A stretch of DNA of 64,000 bases from Sneathiella sp. HT1-7 (GCF_020731145.1 NZ_JAJFZN010000002.1:806001-870000), one strand, 5' to 3'. Numbered from the stretch's first letter, positions 1 through 9,050 are shown. Translations and numbers: made by a program. The notes: generated from the letters alone by a model not told the origin.

Positions 1-1
1 T

Positions 2-223
2 TTTCGCTCTGCCGACGCGGCGGAGAAACAATGGTCAATGCTTTCTTCCAAGCATAAATCACTTCTCTCCGGCCTTAGCTATCGGGTGCAGGATGTCGAT
101 GTGAAGGACAAAGGCACATATTACCGTCTGCAACTCGGGGCTTATGGCAGCCGGGATAGTGCGAACAAGCTCTGTAATGATTTAAAGGCGCAAAAGCAGG
201 ATTGTCTCGTTGTCAGCGGCTGA
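2..223 (+). CDS. SPOR-domain protein, C-terminal fragment
   Basis: This is the 3' end of a gene that begins before the window; the frame is open from base 2. The visible 73 residues contain a SPOR-type domain, with the typical YYRLQLGAYGS strand followed by an A-x2-L-C-N-D-L helix and a final hydrophobic strand. SPOR domains bind denuded septal peptidoglycan, so the full protein is probably an envelope or division protein. Its stop overlaps the start of nagZ by 14 bases, which fits one transcription unit and the common alphaproteobacterial order SPOR-nagZ-scpAB. The N-terminal part, including any membrane anchor, cannot be seen. Confidence 0.8.
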   Translation, partial: FRSADAAEKQWSMLSSKHKSLLSGLSYRVQDVDVKDKGTYYRLQLGAYGSRDSANKLCNDLKAQKQDCLVVSG

Positions 224-1250
224 TCTATCAAAATGCCGCTCTGTCATTTTTGGCTGCGAGGGGACTAAACTTTCCGCGGCGGAGAAGAAATTTTTCAAGG
301 CGGAGCAGCCTTTCGGATTTATCCTTTTTGCCCGCAATGTGGAAACGCCGAAACAGCTCAGGAAACTGGTGAAAGCCCTGCGTACGGCGGTTGGCCGACC
401 CGATGCGCCGGTCCTGATCGATCAAGAAGGGGGGCGGGTGCAGCGCTTGCGCGGCCCCCACTGGTTCGAGGCGAAGCCCTTTGGGTATTTCGGCGAACTC
501 TATCAGAACAACCCGGAGAAGGCGATTGAGACCCTGCGCCTTACGACGCGGTTGATCGCGGCGGACTTGCAAGATGCGGGGATCACTGTTGATTGCACGC
601 CTTGTCTAGATCTTTCCCTGCCGGAAACGGTGGATGCTATCGGGAACCGCGCTTTTGCGGAGGATCCGCAAGTTGTTGCCCGCCTCGGTGCGGTAGTCGC
701 GGAAGAAATGCTGACCGCCGGGATCATTCCGGTGATCAAGCATATGCCGGGCCATGGCCGCGCAACGGTGGATAGTCACCACACGCTACCCCATGTCGAG
801 ACAGCACCGGAGACTTTGCAGGAAACCGATTTCCTCCCTTTCAAGGCGCTCTCTGTGTTACCGTGGGGAATGACCAGCCATATCGTGTTTGAGGCCATTG
901 ACGCGGACCATCCTGCGACCCAGTCAGCGAAGATTATCAAGGATATTATCCGGGGCGAGATAGGTTTCAATGGCCTGTTGCTAACCGATGACCTCAATAT
1001 GGAGGCTCTGTCGGGCAGTCTGCCAGAACGGGCTACTGCCGCGCTGGAGGCCGGAGTGGATATCGTGCTGCATTGTTCGGGCGTACTCGCGGAAATGCAG
1101 GACGTCGCGGCCGTTTGCCCGCCTTTGACGGAGGAAACGCAAACTCGCATTGCCCTTGGCAACCGTGTGTTCGATCACGCACCTGACAAGTTAGATGCAA
1201 TGGCGGACCTAGCACAGCTAAACAAACTTTTTGAAACGGACGCCGCCTGA
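210..1250 (+). CDS. nagZ: beta-N-acetylhexosaminidase NagZ (GH3)
   Basis: A cytoplasmic glycoside hydrolase family 3 enzyme that removes N-acetylglucosamine from anhydro-muropeptides during cell-wall recycling. The 346 residues show the family marks: FILFARNV near the N-terminus, DQEGGRVQRL, the KHMPGHGRATVDSH segment at about residues 177-190 that carries the catalytic Asp-His dyad, and the TDDLNM nucleophile region around residue 260. The start is taken as TTG at 210, because no in-frame ATG lies near the conserved N-terminus and an AGGA sequence sits upstream. It overlaps the SPOR gene upstream, and its stop overlaps the ATG of the next gene (TGATG). Confidence 0.95.
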   Translation: MSAADLSKCRSVIFGCEGTKLSAAEKKFFKAEQPFGFILFARNVETPKQLRKLVKALRTAVGRPDAPVLIDQEGGRVQRLRGPHWFEAKPFGYFGELYQNNPEKAIETLRLTTRLIAADLQDAGITVDCTPCLDLSLPETVDAIGNRAFAEDPQVVARLGAVVAEEMLTAGIIPVIKHMPGHGRATVDSHHTLPHVETAPETLQETDFLPFKALSVLPWGMTSHIVFEAIDADHPATQSAKIIKDIIRGEIGFNGLLLTDDLNMEALSGSLPERATAALEAGVDIVLHCSGVLAEMQDVAAVCPPLTEETQTRIALGNRVFDHAPDKLDAMADLAQLNKLFETDAA

Positions 1251-1936
1251 TGGATTTTGGCAATATTCTCTACCAGATTTCTGTCTGGATTATCCCGGCG
1301 CTTACCGCCATCACTCTGCATGAGGCTGCGCATGGCTTTGTTGCCTGGAAACTCGGCGATGATACGGCGAAGCGGCAGGGACGGGTGACTTTCAATCCAT
1401 TCAAACATATCGATCTTATGGGAACGATCATCATTCCGGGATTCCTGTTGTTGATCAAGGCTCCGTTCCTGTTTGGTTATGCGAAGCCGGTGCCGGTGAA
1501 CTTCGGCCGCTTGGGTAATCCACGCCGTGATATGATCTGGGTGGCGCTGGCCGGGCCGGGGATGAATTTTCTGCTCGCCTTCCTCTTTGCACTTGGGATT
1601 CATCTTCTGCCGCTTTTTCCGGGAGAAGTCGCTCAATGGCTCGCACATAACTGTAAAAATGGTATTATTCTCAATGTTGTATTGGGCGTTTTTAACCTAC
1701 TTCCGCTGCCGCCGCTCGATGGCGGGCGGGTCGCGGTTGGAATCCTGCCGGATAGTCTTGCCCTGCCACTCGCCCGGCTGGAACGCTATGGCTTCTTCAT
1801 CCTGATCGGCGTGATTTTTCTTCTTCCCATGATCACGCGTCAGCTCGGCATGGAGGTCGATTTGCTGAACTGGCTGTTCACCGGGCCCATCAGCTATGTG
1901 GTCAATCTGATTGCCAATCTGGCCGGTCTGGGATAG
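1250..1936 (+). CDS. site-2-protease-type membrane metalloprotease (M50)
   Basis: A polytopic inner-membrane zinc protease of the M50 family, short form without a PDZ domain (228 residues). The zinc motif HEAAH is at residues 24-28 in the first membrane helix, and the third ligand lies in the N-L-L-P-L-P-P-L-D-G motif (Asp about 157). Hydrophobic segments occur around residues 5-30, 60-80, 95-120, 135-155 and 175-200. The ATG overlaps the nagZ stop, so the two are probably translationally coupled. M50 proteases cleave within membranes, often releasing regulators. The substrate here is unknown, and this short subclass is frequently found beside scpAB. Confidence 0.88.
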   Translation: MDFGNILYQISVWIIPALTAITLHEAAHGFVAWKLGDDTAKRQGRVTFNPFKHIDLMGTIIIPGFLLLIKAPFLFGYAKPVPVNFGRLGNPRRDMIWVALAGPGMNFLLAFLFALGIHLLPLFPGEVAQWLAHNCKNGIILNVVLGVFNLLPLPPLDGGRVAVGILPDSLALPLARLERYGFFILIGVIFLLPMITRQLGMEVDLLNWLFTGPISYVVNLIANLAGLG

Positions 1937-1985
1937 GCTTTTGCAATGCTGACAGGCTCACAATTTGCAATAGAGGCGGCGCGCC

Positions 1986-2780
1986 GTGGATAAGGGATCC
2001 TTCGACGATGCGGGACAGAAAAACCCCGATGTTATCCCGCTTCCCACTCATGCGCTGCTAGTCGATCTCGACGGCTACGAAGGTCCGCTGGATGTGTTGC
2101 TTGTGCTGGCGCGGGACCAGAAGGTCGATCTCCTTAAAATTTCCATTTTGCAACTGGCCGAGCAATATCTCGCCTTTATCGAGCAGGCCCGCGCGCTACG
2201 GCTTGAGGTGGCGGCAGATTATCTGGTCATGGCGGCCTGGCTAGCCTATCTGAAATCGCGTCTGCTTCTCCCGGCGGAAGAGGATGATGGCCCAAGCGGG
2301 GAGGAACTGGCCGACCGGCTCGCCTTTCTATTGAAAAAGCTGGAGGCGATGCGAGAGGCGGCGGAAAAGCTGATGAACGGCACGGTTGTTGGGCGGGATC
2401 AGTTGCAGCGGGGCCGTCCGGAAGCCATCCGGATCACCCGCCATTCGAAATATGAATGTACGCTGCGTGAGTTGTTGCAGGCCTATGCTGCACAGAAGGA
2501 ACGCAAGGGCATTATCAACCCACTCCGGCTGATGCGGGACGCCGTCTTCTCGGTGGAGGAAGCGCTGGATCGGCTTGAAAAGATGCTCGGCACGCTGCCG
2601 GAATGGACGGATTTGATGGCCTATCTGCCAGAAAATATCTCAGATCCTTTCAGTCGCCGTTCGGCTCAGGCCTCGACCTTGCTGGCAAGTCTGCAGATGG
2701 CGAAAGAGGGGCAATTGGAGTTGCGACAGGGCGCAACGTTCGGCCCTATTCAGGTGAAAAAGAGGAAGAGCGAGAAATGA
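1986..2780 (+). CDS. scpA: segregation and condensation protein A
   Basis: ScpA is the kleisin subunit of the SMC-ScpAB condensin, bridging the SMC heads during chromosome compaction and segregation. The typical N-terminal signature is present (YEGPLDVLLVLARDQKVDLL), followed by the ILQLAEQYLAFI helix and the AAWLAYLKSRLLLP segment; the C-terminal winged-helix region follows. The 264 residues are normal for the family. The start is GTG at 1986, 49 bases after the protease gene. The end overlaps the scpB start by four bases (ATGA), so the two subunits are made in one operon. Confidence 0.95.
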   Translation: MDKGSFDDAGQKNPDVIPLPTHALLVDLDGYEGPLDVLLVLARDQKVDLLKISILQLAEQYLAFIEQARALRLEVAADYLVMAAWLAYLKSRLLLPAEEDDGPSGEELADRLAFLLKKLEAMREAAEKLMNGTVVGRDQLQRGRPEAIRITRHSKYECTLRELLQAYAAQKERKGIINPLRLMRDAVFSVEEALDRLEKMLGTLPEWTDLMAYLPENISDPFSRRSAQASTLLASLQMAKEGQLELRQGATFGPIQVKKRKSEK

Positions 2781-3385
2781 GTCTCGATCCCGAGCATGTC
2801 AGAATGGCGGAGGCGTTATTGTTCGCTTCGAAAGAACCGCTGGACGAGGCAGCGCTGGCTGAACGTCTGCCCGACGGCGCGGATATTCCGGCTATCCTTT
2901 CGACAATTGAGGAGCAATACCGCCATAAAGGCGTTAACCTCACTCGTCTCGCCGGGAAATGGACTTTCTTGACGGCACCGGATCTTTCCTGGTTGCTGGA
3001 GGAGGAACGAGAGACAACCCGCCGTCTCAGCCGCGCCGCGTTGGAGACATTGGCGATTATCGCCTATCATCAACCAGCGACCCGCGCCGAGATTGAGGAA
3101 ATTCGCGGAGTTGGCCTCAGTCGTGGCACCATGGATGTGTTGTTCGATGCGGGCTGGATACGCCCGCGTGGCCGCCGCCGTACGCCGGGGCGGCCGGTCA
3201 CCTACGGCGTGACAGAAGATTTTCTTATTCATTTCGGACTTGACGATATCAAGGACCTTCCGGGCTTTGACGAGATGAAAGCTGCGGGGCTTTTGAGTAC
3301 GGAGCCCACTGGTATTTTCAACGATCTTGCCCACCCAGGCGAAGAACTGGATGAAGTTGAGGATCCGGAGGAAGAGGAACTCTAG
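2777..3385 (+). CDS. scpB: segregation and condensation protein B
   Basis: ScpB dimerises through winged-helix domains and binds ScpA in the SMC condensin complex. The protein (202 residues from the ATG at 2777) has the usual MAEALLFASKEPL start, the LSRAALETLAIIAYHQPATRAEIEEIRGV core and the GRPVTYGVTEDFLIHFGL motif, then an acidic tail. The frame stays open further upstream inside scpA, but the ATG that overlaps the scpA stop gives the conserved N-terminus and is chosen. It is the last gene of the SPOR-nagZ-scpAB run; the next gene looks like an accessory insertion before tatA. Confidence 0.95.
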   Translation: MSLDPEHVRMAEALLFASKEPLDEAALAERLPDGADIPAILSTIEEQYRHKGVNLTRLAGKWTFLTAPDLSWLLEEERETTRRLSRAALETLAIIAYHQPATRAEIEEIRGVGLSRGTMDVLFDAGWIRPRGRRRTPGRPVTYGVTEDFLIHFGLDDIKDLPGFDEMKAAGLLSTEPTGIFNDLAHPGEELDEVEDPEEEEL

Positions 3386-3453
3386 GCGGGCATCGTCGCC
3401 ATCACGAATAACAAGAACAAGCCATCACAAGGCGACAAAACGAGGGAGTGGGG

Positions 3454-4299
3454 ATGTCAACACGCAAGGGATATGTCTTTATTCATGGGGCTTGGCATAA
3501 CAGTGAGACATGGGCCGAAATAAAGCCTCGCCTTGAAAGGCAAGGGCATCTCGTGCAGGCAGTTGATTTACCGGGGGCCGGGCCAAATGCGTCCGAACCG
3601 GCCTCGCTGACACGGCGACCTTTCGACGCCGACGCTTTTGCAACGGAACCTTCTCCAAATGCAGATGTCACGCAACGGGAACGAACAGATGCCGTTATCA
3701 AGGTGGTTCGCGACATCAATAGCCAAACCGGCGGCAAGACCATTCTGGTTGGGCATTCGCTTGGCGGCTTGACGGTGTCGCATGTGGCAGAAGAAATTCC
3801 AGAGGAAATCGGAGCGGTAGTTTATTTAACGGCCATGATGCTTCCGAACGGAATGTCCGCACTGGAAGTATCGAAACGCGACGCGAAACCGGATGAAATG
3901 CTCCCGTCCCTGATATGTGCAAATCCGTCTGTTGTTGGGGCGATGCGCCTGAATACCAGAAGTGAGGACGAAGGCTATCGCGCGCGGATGAAGGAATGTT
4001 TCTATGGCGATGTCGATCAGGAGACGTTTGATAGAGTGAGTAAAAGCCTGCATTGCGACGAACCGGCAGGGGTGCGGATAGAGCCGTCACCCATTACGGC
4101 TGGGAATTTCGGAACTGTTCCGAGACATTACATTGAATGTTTGGAAGATAACGCGATTCCCATTTATCGGCAGCGGTTTATGATCCAGGCCGTTGATGCC
4201 AACGTGCGGTCGAAAACAACCGTCCATACCCTCGAAAGCAGTCACTCGCCTTTTGCCTCAATGCCGGATGAACTTGGCGAGATTCTGTTGAACATTTGA
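3454..4299 (+). CDS. alpha/beta-hydrolase fold esterase-like protein
   Basis: A soluble alpha/beta hydrolase, 281 residues. Visible marks are the FIHGAW oxyanion segment at the N-terminus, the nucleophile elbow GHSLGG (Ser about 102), and SSHSPF near the C-terminus (His about 264) in the pattern seen in the salicylate esterase / hydroxynitrile-lyase-like branch. The acid residue is probably the Asp in ECLEDN. The substrate cannot be told from sequence. ATG at 3454 is preferred over the GTG six bases upstream because a GAGGGAGTGGGG ribosome-binding region precedes it. It separates scpB from the iron transporter and looks like an accessory gene. Confidence 0.85.
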   Translation: MSTRKGYVFIHGAWHNSETWAEIKPRLERQGHLVQAVDLPGAGPNASEPASLTRRPFDADAFATEPSPNADVTQRERTDAVIKVVRDINSQTGGKTILVGHSLGGLTVSHVAEEIPEEIGAVVYLTAMMLPNGMSALEVSKRDAKPDEMLPSLICANPSVVGAMRLNTRSEDEGYRARMKECFYGDVDQETFDRVSKSLHCDEPAGVRIEPSPITAGNFGTVPRHYIECLEDNAIPIYRQRFMIQAVDANVRSKTTVHTLESSHSPFASMPDELGEILLNI

Positions 4300-4327
4300 G
4301 GTTCAGACCCGTTTCGGTCGGCTGATA

Positions 4328-4350
4328 CGGCAAAACGCGGCGATTTGCCG
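4328..4350 (+). terminator. possible weak hairpin after the hydrolase gene
   Basis: Inverted repeat CGGCAAA / TTTGCCG with a 9-base loop, starting 29 bases after the hydrolase stop. No immediate U-tract follows; CCTTTTCT appears about 10 bases later. It may be a weak or factor-assisted terminator. Confidence 0.3.
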
Positions 4351-4375
4351 CTAACATCCGCCTTTTCTTATCCCT

Positions 4376-4396
4376 TGCAAATGATTATTATTTACC
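4376..4396 (+). promoter_or_regulatory. Fur-like palindrome upstream of the iron ABC transporter
   Basis: The 21-base stretch contains AAATGATTATTATTT, which is palindromic at 12 of its 14 paired positions and resembles Fur-family boxes (compare the A/T-rich GATAATGATAATCATTATC consensus). It lies about 58 bases upstream of the permease start, where an iron-responsive operator would be expected. This is motif resemblance only. RirA or Irr control cannot be excluded. Confidence 0.5.
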
Positions 4397-4453
4397 GATT
4401 GCGCCGGGTGGCTTAGATAAGCCCCTTCGCGTGAACTGGAATGAGGGATATCA

Positions 4454-6172
4454 TTGGCAGTACTGGAGTTTGAAAATCAGCAACCGCTTGCGCGGCAGGG
4501 GCGGCGGCGCAAGGGCGCGTCCCTTGCGACGGGCTTTGTGTTGCTGATTGCGCTCATCCTGTCGATCCCGGTACTAGCTGTCCTCGGCTATGTCTTTGTG
4601 CCCGCGCAGGACATATGGGCTCATCTCGCCAGTACGGTTCTGCCGACCTATCTCTATAACACGCTCCTGTTGACGCTCGGCGTTGCGGCCATGGTGTTAG
4701 TGATCGGAGTGGGGACAGCTTGGCTGGTCACCATGTGTGAATTTCCAGGGCGAAGGATATTCTCATGGGCACTGTTCCTGCCGCTTGCCATGCCCGCCTA
4801 TATCATTGCCTATACTTATACCGGCATGTTCGATTTTGCGGGGCCTATCCAGACAGCACTCCGTGAGACGTTTGGCTGGAGCCGGGCAGATTACTGGTTC
4901 CCGTCGATCCGGAGCCTTGGTGGTGCCATCACCATGCTCGGTCTTGTGCTCTATCCATATGTCTATCTGGTCAGCCGCGCAGCCTTTCTGGAGCAATCGA
5001 TCTGTGCGCTGGAAGTGGGGCGGACATTGGGGCGCGGGCCGTGGCGCGGTTTCTTCTCGATTGCGCTTCCGCTCGCCCGTCCGGCCATTGTCACAGGCCT
5101 TGCGTTGGCGCTGATGGAGACGTTGAGTGATTTCGGCACTGTTGAGTATTTCGCCGTTGATACCTTTACCACCGGCATCTACCGGACCTGGTTTGGCCTG
5201 GGGGAGCCGGCGGCAGCGGCGCAACTCGCGGCGATCCTGATGCTCTTTGTCTTTACCCTGATCCTGATCGAGCGATTTAATCGGGGAAAACGGAAATTCC
5301 ATCACACGACCGGGCGATATCAGAAAATCACCCGCTATTCTCTCCCCAAGGGGCGGCAAGGGTTTGCCATGCTGGCCTGCGCGCTTCCGATTATTCTCGG
5401 CTTTCTACTGCCGACCGGATGGCTCCTGAAAGACAGTATATCGCATTCCAGCAGCGCCTTTAACGCCCATTTTCCGCAGTTGGTGCTGAACAGCGTGACC
5501 GTGGCCCTGATCGCGGCGGGGCTGTCGCTATTGCTCGCATTGTTCTTGATCTACGGTCTGCGGCGGGAAAGCCGTGCGCCGTCCCGGCTGGAGCAGGGGG
5601 CGCTGCGCGTTGCCTCAATGGGCTACGCGGTGCCAGGCCCTGTGCTCGCCGTCGGGATCATGCTCCCCTTCGGATTTGTCGATAACGCGGTCGATAGCTG
5701 GATGCGTGACGCGTTTGGTATCTCGACCGGGTTGATTTTAAGTGGCACCATGGTTGCGCTCTTGTTTGCCTATATTGTGCGGTTCCTTGCAATTTCCCTC
5801 AATACGGTGGAGGCCGGGGTGGATACAGTTACGCCCAATATGGATCGTGCCGCACGAACCCTCGGTGTTACGGGACTGAAAAAGATGATCCGGGTGCATG
5901 TCCCGATAATTTCGGGCAGCCTGATGACGGCGGTCCTGCTTGTCTTTGTTGATGTGATGAAGGAGTTACCGGCGACCCTCGTTTTGCGGCCCTTTGGCTT
6001 TGACACATTGGCGATCCGTGCTTATGAAATGGCGAGTGACGAGCGGCTTGCCGATGCGGCGGGACCATCGTTGGCCATAGTTATTGTCGGTATCCTGCCG
6101 GTTATTATCCTCAGCCGGGCAATCGCTAAATCCCGGCCGGGACAGCATACAGCTTCGAGAAACGATTTTTGA
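4454..6172 (+). CDS. fbpB: Fe3+-type ABC transporter permease (two fused permease domains)
   Basis: An inner-membrane permease of the FbpB/AfuB family that would pass ferric iron from a periplasmic binding protein into the cytoplasm. The 572 residues hold two permease domains, each with about six membrane segments and an EAA-type loop: LEVGRTLGRGPWRGFFSIALP near residue 190 and DRAARTLGVTGLKKM near residue 460. The start is TTG at 4454, preceded by GAGGGA at suitable spacing. Its stop overlaps the ATG of the ATPase gene. No periplasmic binding-protein gene is adjacent, so the binding protein must be encoded elsewhere. The Fur-like box upstream supports iron as substrate; thiamine or phosphonate relatives are the alternatives. 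Confidence 0.88.
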   Translation: MAVLEFENQQPLARQGRRRKGASLATGFVLLIALILSIPVLAVLGYVFVPAQDIWAHLASTVLPTYLYNTLLLTLGVAAMVLVIGVGTAWLVTMCEFPGRRIFSWALFLPLAMPAYIIAYTYTGMFDFAGPIQTALRETFGWSRADYWFPSIRSLGGAITMLGLVLYPYVYLVSRAAFLEQSICALEVGRTLGRGPWRGFFSIALPLARPAIVTGLALALMETLSDFGTVEYFAVDTFTTGIYRTWFGLGEPAAAAQLAAILMLFVFTLILIERFNRGKRKFHHTTGRYQKITRYSLPKGRQGFAMLACALPIILGFLLPTGWLLKDSISHSSSAFNAHFPQLVLNSVTVALIAAGLSLLLALFLIYGLRRESRAPSRLEQGALRVASMGYAVPGPVLAVGIMLPFGFVDNAVDSWMRDAFGISTGLILSGTMVALLFAYIVRFLAISLNTVEAGVDTVTPNMDRAARTLGVTGLKKMIRVHVPIISGSLMTAVLLVFVDVMKELPATLVLRPFGFDTLAIRAYEMASDERLADAAGPSLAIVIVGILPVIILSRAIAKSRPGQHTASRNDF

Positions 6173-7257
6173 TGAGTAATCTGGTTTTCAGGAATGTCCG
6201 TCATCAGTATGACGGGGTAAATTCCGTCGATATCGAGCATCTGGAAGTGGGGGCGGGCAAGCTTGTCTGCCTGCTCGGGCCGTCAGGCTGCGGTAAATCG
6301 ACGACGTTACGCCTTGCCGCGGGGCTTGAAAGCCCGATGAGCGGTGAAATCAGCATTGAAGGCGAGGTGATGGCCGATGACCGCGTCTTTGTCGGGCCCG
6401 AGGATCGCCGCGTCGGGCTGATGTTTCAGGATTACGCCCTGTTTCCGCATCTGACTGTGGCGGATAATGTTGCATTCGGCCTCTCGTACCTCAGCGGGGA
6501 GGAAAGGCGCGCGCGGGCGCATGCGATGTTGAAGACCGTCGGCATGGCGTCCTCGGCACAGAAATACCCGCATATGCTCTCCGGTGGGGAGCAGCAGCGC
6601 GTGGCGCTTGCCCGGGCACTCGCCCCAAGCCCTCGTATCATGCTGATGGATGAGCCATTCTCCGGCCTCGACGCAGTTTTGCGTAATCGGGTGCGGGATG
6701 AGACGCTGGCCCTCTTGAAGGAAATGGGCACGACCGTGTTGATGGTCACCCATGATCCAGAAGAAGCTTTGCGCATGGCTGACGAAATTGTGTTGATGCG
6801 CGCTGGTAAAATCGTGCAGCAAGGTCCCGGCGGTGAGCTTTATAATCGTCCGGTTGATGCGTTTGTAGCGTCCTTCCTCGGCGATGTGAACCGGGTTCCG
6901 GCGCGCCGGAATGGTGATTTTTTCGAAACTGACCTCGGGCCGATACCCATTACTGCTGCTGCGACAGGTGACAAGGCGGCCGAGATCCTGATCCGCCCGG
7001 AGGCGATCCGATTCCTGCCCGTGGTCGACGTTAACGCGCCGACGGGGAAAGTGGTGCTATCGCGTAATCTTGGGGCCTATAGTCTGATCGACATCCAGTT
7101 TGAGAGCGGTTTTCGGGCGACTGCGCGCGTCGCGTCGATGTATCAGCCGAAGGTGGGGGAAAGCTGCTCTTTCTCGCTAAATTTAGGCGGCGTTTTCATT
7201 TTTCCGGAGCCTGGAAATGGCACATACGTCGATAAACACATATCAAACGCAAATTAA
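6172..7257 (+). CDS. fbpC: Fe3+-type ABC transporter ATP-binding protein
   Basis: The ATPase partner of the preceding permease (361 residues). Walker A GPSGCGKST is at residues 36-44, the Q-loop in MFQDYALFPHLT, the signature LSGGEQQR near residue 136, Walker B LMDEPFSGLD, and the H-loop VTHD. A C-terminal TOBE-like region of about 120 residues follows, as in FbpC. ATG at 6172 overlaps the permease stop (TGATG), so the two are coupled. The gene ends a two-gene iron-uptake unit inserted between scpB and tatA. Confidence 0.92.
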   Translation: MSNLVFRNVRHQYDGVNSVDIEHLEVGAGKLVCLLGPSGCGKSTTLRLAAGLESPMSGEISIEGEVMADDRVFVGPEDRRVGLMFQDYALFPHLTVADNVAFGLSYLSGEERRARAHAMLKTVGMASSAQKYPHMLSGGEQQRVALARALAPSPRIMLMDEPFSGLDAVLRNRVRDETLALLKEMGTTVLMVTHDPEEALRMADEIVLMRAGKIVQQGPGGELYNRPVDAFVASFLGDVNRVPARRNGDFFETDLGPIPITAAATGDKAAEILIRPEAIRFLPVVDVNAPTGKVVLSRNLGAYSLIDIQFESGFRATARVASMYQPKVGESCSFSLNLGGVFIFPEPGNGTYVDKHISNAN

Positions 7258-7405
7258 ATGTCGTATAAACGCCTATAGACCTTTATATAAAACGAAGGGA
7301 GAGCCGCAGAGTTCCTTGAAAAAGTCCAGGGTTGGAAACTTTTCGGTGTTTGCGGTCGTCATATAGATTTAAGATATTCTCGAGATGAGAACAGGAGCAT
7401 AGAAC

Positions 7406-7639
7406 ATGAGTATTGGTCCGTGGCAAATTATTCTAATTCTTGTCATCGTGCTCATTATTTTTGGTGCCGGCAAGCTGCCGCGCGTTGCCGGTGATCTGGC
7501 AAAGGGCATCAAGAATTTCAAAAGCGGGATGAACGAAGACGACAAGCCGGAGAAGGCTGAGGAGAGCAAGCCTGAAGTGCTTGAATCCGCCAGCAATAAT
7601 GACAAGGCCGATAGCAAGGACAAGGCGGCGCAAGGCTAA
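7406..7639 (+). CDS. tatA: Sec-independent translocase subunit TatA
   Basis: TatA oligomerises to form the twin-arginine translocation path for folded proteins across the inner membrane. The 77 residues show one N-terminal membrane helix (residues about 4-21), the FGAGKLPRVAGDLAKGIKNFKSGM hinge and amphipathic helix, and a charged tail. It begins the tatABC-serS-surE-pcm order common in alphaproteobacteria. A short self-complementary sequence (AAGGC-TAA-GCCTT) sits exactly at the stop codon and might slow readthrough to tatB. Confidence 0.95.
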   Translation: MSIGPWQIILILVIVLIIFGAGKLPRVAGDLAKGIKNFKSGMNEDDKPEKAEESKPEVLESASNNDKADSKDKAAQG

Positions 7640-7692
7640 GCCTTACGCGGCCTCATTCGTGAAACCCTTCAACCTGGACGAAGTGAATAGCC

Positions 7693-8181
7693 ATGTTTGA
7701 TATTGGCTGGACAGAAATGGCCTTTGTGCTGGTGATCGCTGTGCTGGTCATCGGACCAAAAGACCTGCCAAAGGCAATCTCGACCATCGGAAAATATGTT
7801 CGTAAGGCCCGCTCCATGGCGCGGGACTTTCAGTCCGGCATCGATGATCTTGCCCGGGAGACGGAACTGGATGAAATCAAGAAGGATATTCAGAAGGGGA
7901 CGGATTTCAATATCAAGAAGCAGATCGAGGATGCAGTCGACCCAACCGGTTCCAAAGAGAATATGTTCAACGATATCAAGCCGCAGATCCGTGATCCGCG
8001 CGACAGCGCCAATAACTATTCTGCCCCTCCAGTAAAAAGCGGGGAGGGGACGCAAAGCCCCGCCAAGGCCGACGCACCATCGGTCGCAGAGAAGCCCGCC
8101 CCCGCCAAACCCGCTGAGCCTGCCCCTGTCAAGACAGCGGATGCTCCGCCAGTGCCTAAATCGGAAACCAAAGCGTCGTGA
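7693..8181 (+). CDS. tatB: Sec-independent translocase subunit TatB
   Basis: TatB receives twin-arginine signal peptides together with TatC. It has the MFDIGWTEMAFVLVIAVLVIGPKDLP membrane segment and hinge (key residues Gly-Pro at the hinge), a long amphipathic helix, then a Pro/Ala/Lys-rich cytoplasmic tail ending at residue 162. The GPKDLP turn and length distinguish it from TatA. Its stop overlaps the tatC GTG start (GTGA), so translation is probably coupled. Confidence 0.94.
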   Translation: MFDIGWTEMAFVLVIAVLVIGPKDLPKAISTIGKYVRKARSMARDFQSGIDDLARETELDEIKKDIQKGTDFNIKKQIEDAVDPTGSKENMFNDIKPQIRDPRDSANNYSAPPVKSGEGTQSPAKADAPSVAEKPAPAKPAEPAPVKTADAPPVPKSETKAS

Positions 8182-9050
8182 ACGAAACGGAGATTGACGA
8201 GAGCAAGGCTCCCCTGATGGAGCATCTGATCGAGTTCCGCAATCGGCTGGTTTACTCGGTCATTGCGCTTCTCGTCGCGTTTATCCTTTGCTACGTCGTG
8301 GCGGAGGATCTGTTTGCCTTTCTCGTCCGACCGTTAGTGGAGGCGATGGGCGATGATATCGAAGGCCGCCGGATGATTTTCACCGGCCTGCACGAGGCCT
8401 TCTTCACTTATATCAAGATTGCCTTCTTCACGGCGATGTTTGTCTCTTTCCCGATTATTGCAACTCAGATCTGGATTTTTGTGGCACCAGGCCTTTACAA
8501 GAATGAAAAGAGCGCGTTTCTGCCCTTTCTTGTGGTGACGCCGATCCTGTTTTTCTTAGGTGGCGCATTAGCCTATGAAATTGTTATGCCACTGGCGTGG
8601 AAATTCCTGCTCAGCTTTGAAAGTAACGGCCAGGCCAGCCTCTATGCGCGGGCTGTTGCCGCAATTGTCGAGCATTACCCGACAATGGTGAATTACCTGC
8701 CCACGCCGTCCGAGCCGATGGCCCTGCCGATCCAGTCGGAGACGCGGGTCAGCGAGTATCTCAGCCTCTCCATGAAGCTGATCTTCGCCTTTGGTCTTTG
8801 CTTCCAGCTTCCGGTTTTGCTGACGCTGCTTGGGCGTGTTGGCATTGTCTCTTCTGCGGGGCTGAAGGCGAAATTCAAATATTCTATCGTTTTTGCCTTT
8901 ATCGCGGCGGCAATCCTGACACCGCCCGATCCCTTGAGCCAGATCACCCTCGCCATCCCGATCATCGTCCTCTACGCAATTTCAATCGTCAGCGTCCGTA
9001 TGGTCGAGAAAAAACGCGAAGCACGGGAAGCATTGGAAGACGAAGACTGA
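8178..9050 (+). CDS. tatC: Sec-independent translocase subunit TatC
   Basis: The six-helix core receptor of the Tat translocase. The N-terminal LMEHLIEFRNRLVYS motif and the VSEYLSLSMKLIFAFGLCFQLPV segment are diagnostic. The 290 residues include a periplasmic segment between these parts (about residues 145-180, SLYARAVAAIVEHYPTMVNY and onward) that looks longer than in most relatives I recall. GTG start at 8178 overlaps tatB. A gap of 137 bases with no evident gene separates it from serS. Confidence 0.95.
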   Translation: MNETEIDESKAPLMEHLIEFRNRLVYSVIALLVAFILCYVVAEDLFAFLVRPLVEAMGDDIEGRRMIFTGLHEAFFTYIKIAFFTAMFVSFPIIATQIWIFVAPGLYKNEKSAFLPFLVVTPILFFLGGALAYEIVMPLAWKFLLSFESNGQASLYARAVAAIVEHYPTMVNYLPTPSEPMALPIQSETRVSEYLSLSMKLIFAFGLCFQLPVLLTLLGRVGIVSSAGLKAKFKYSIVFAFIAAAILTPPDPLSQITLAIPIIVLYAISIVSVRMVEKKREAREALEDED

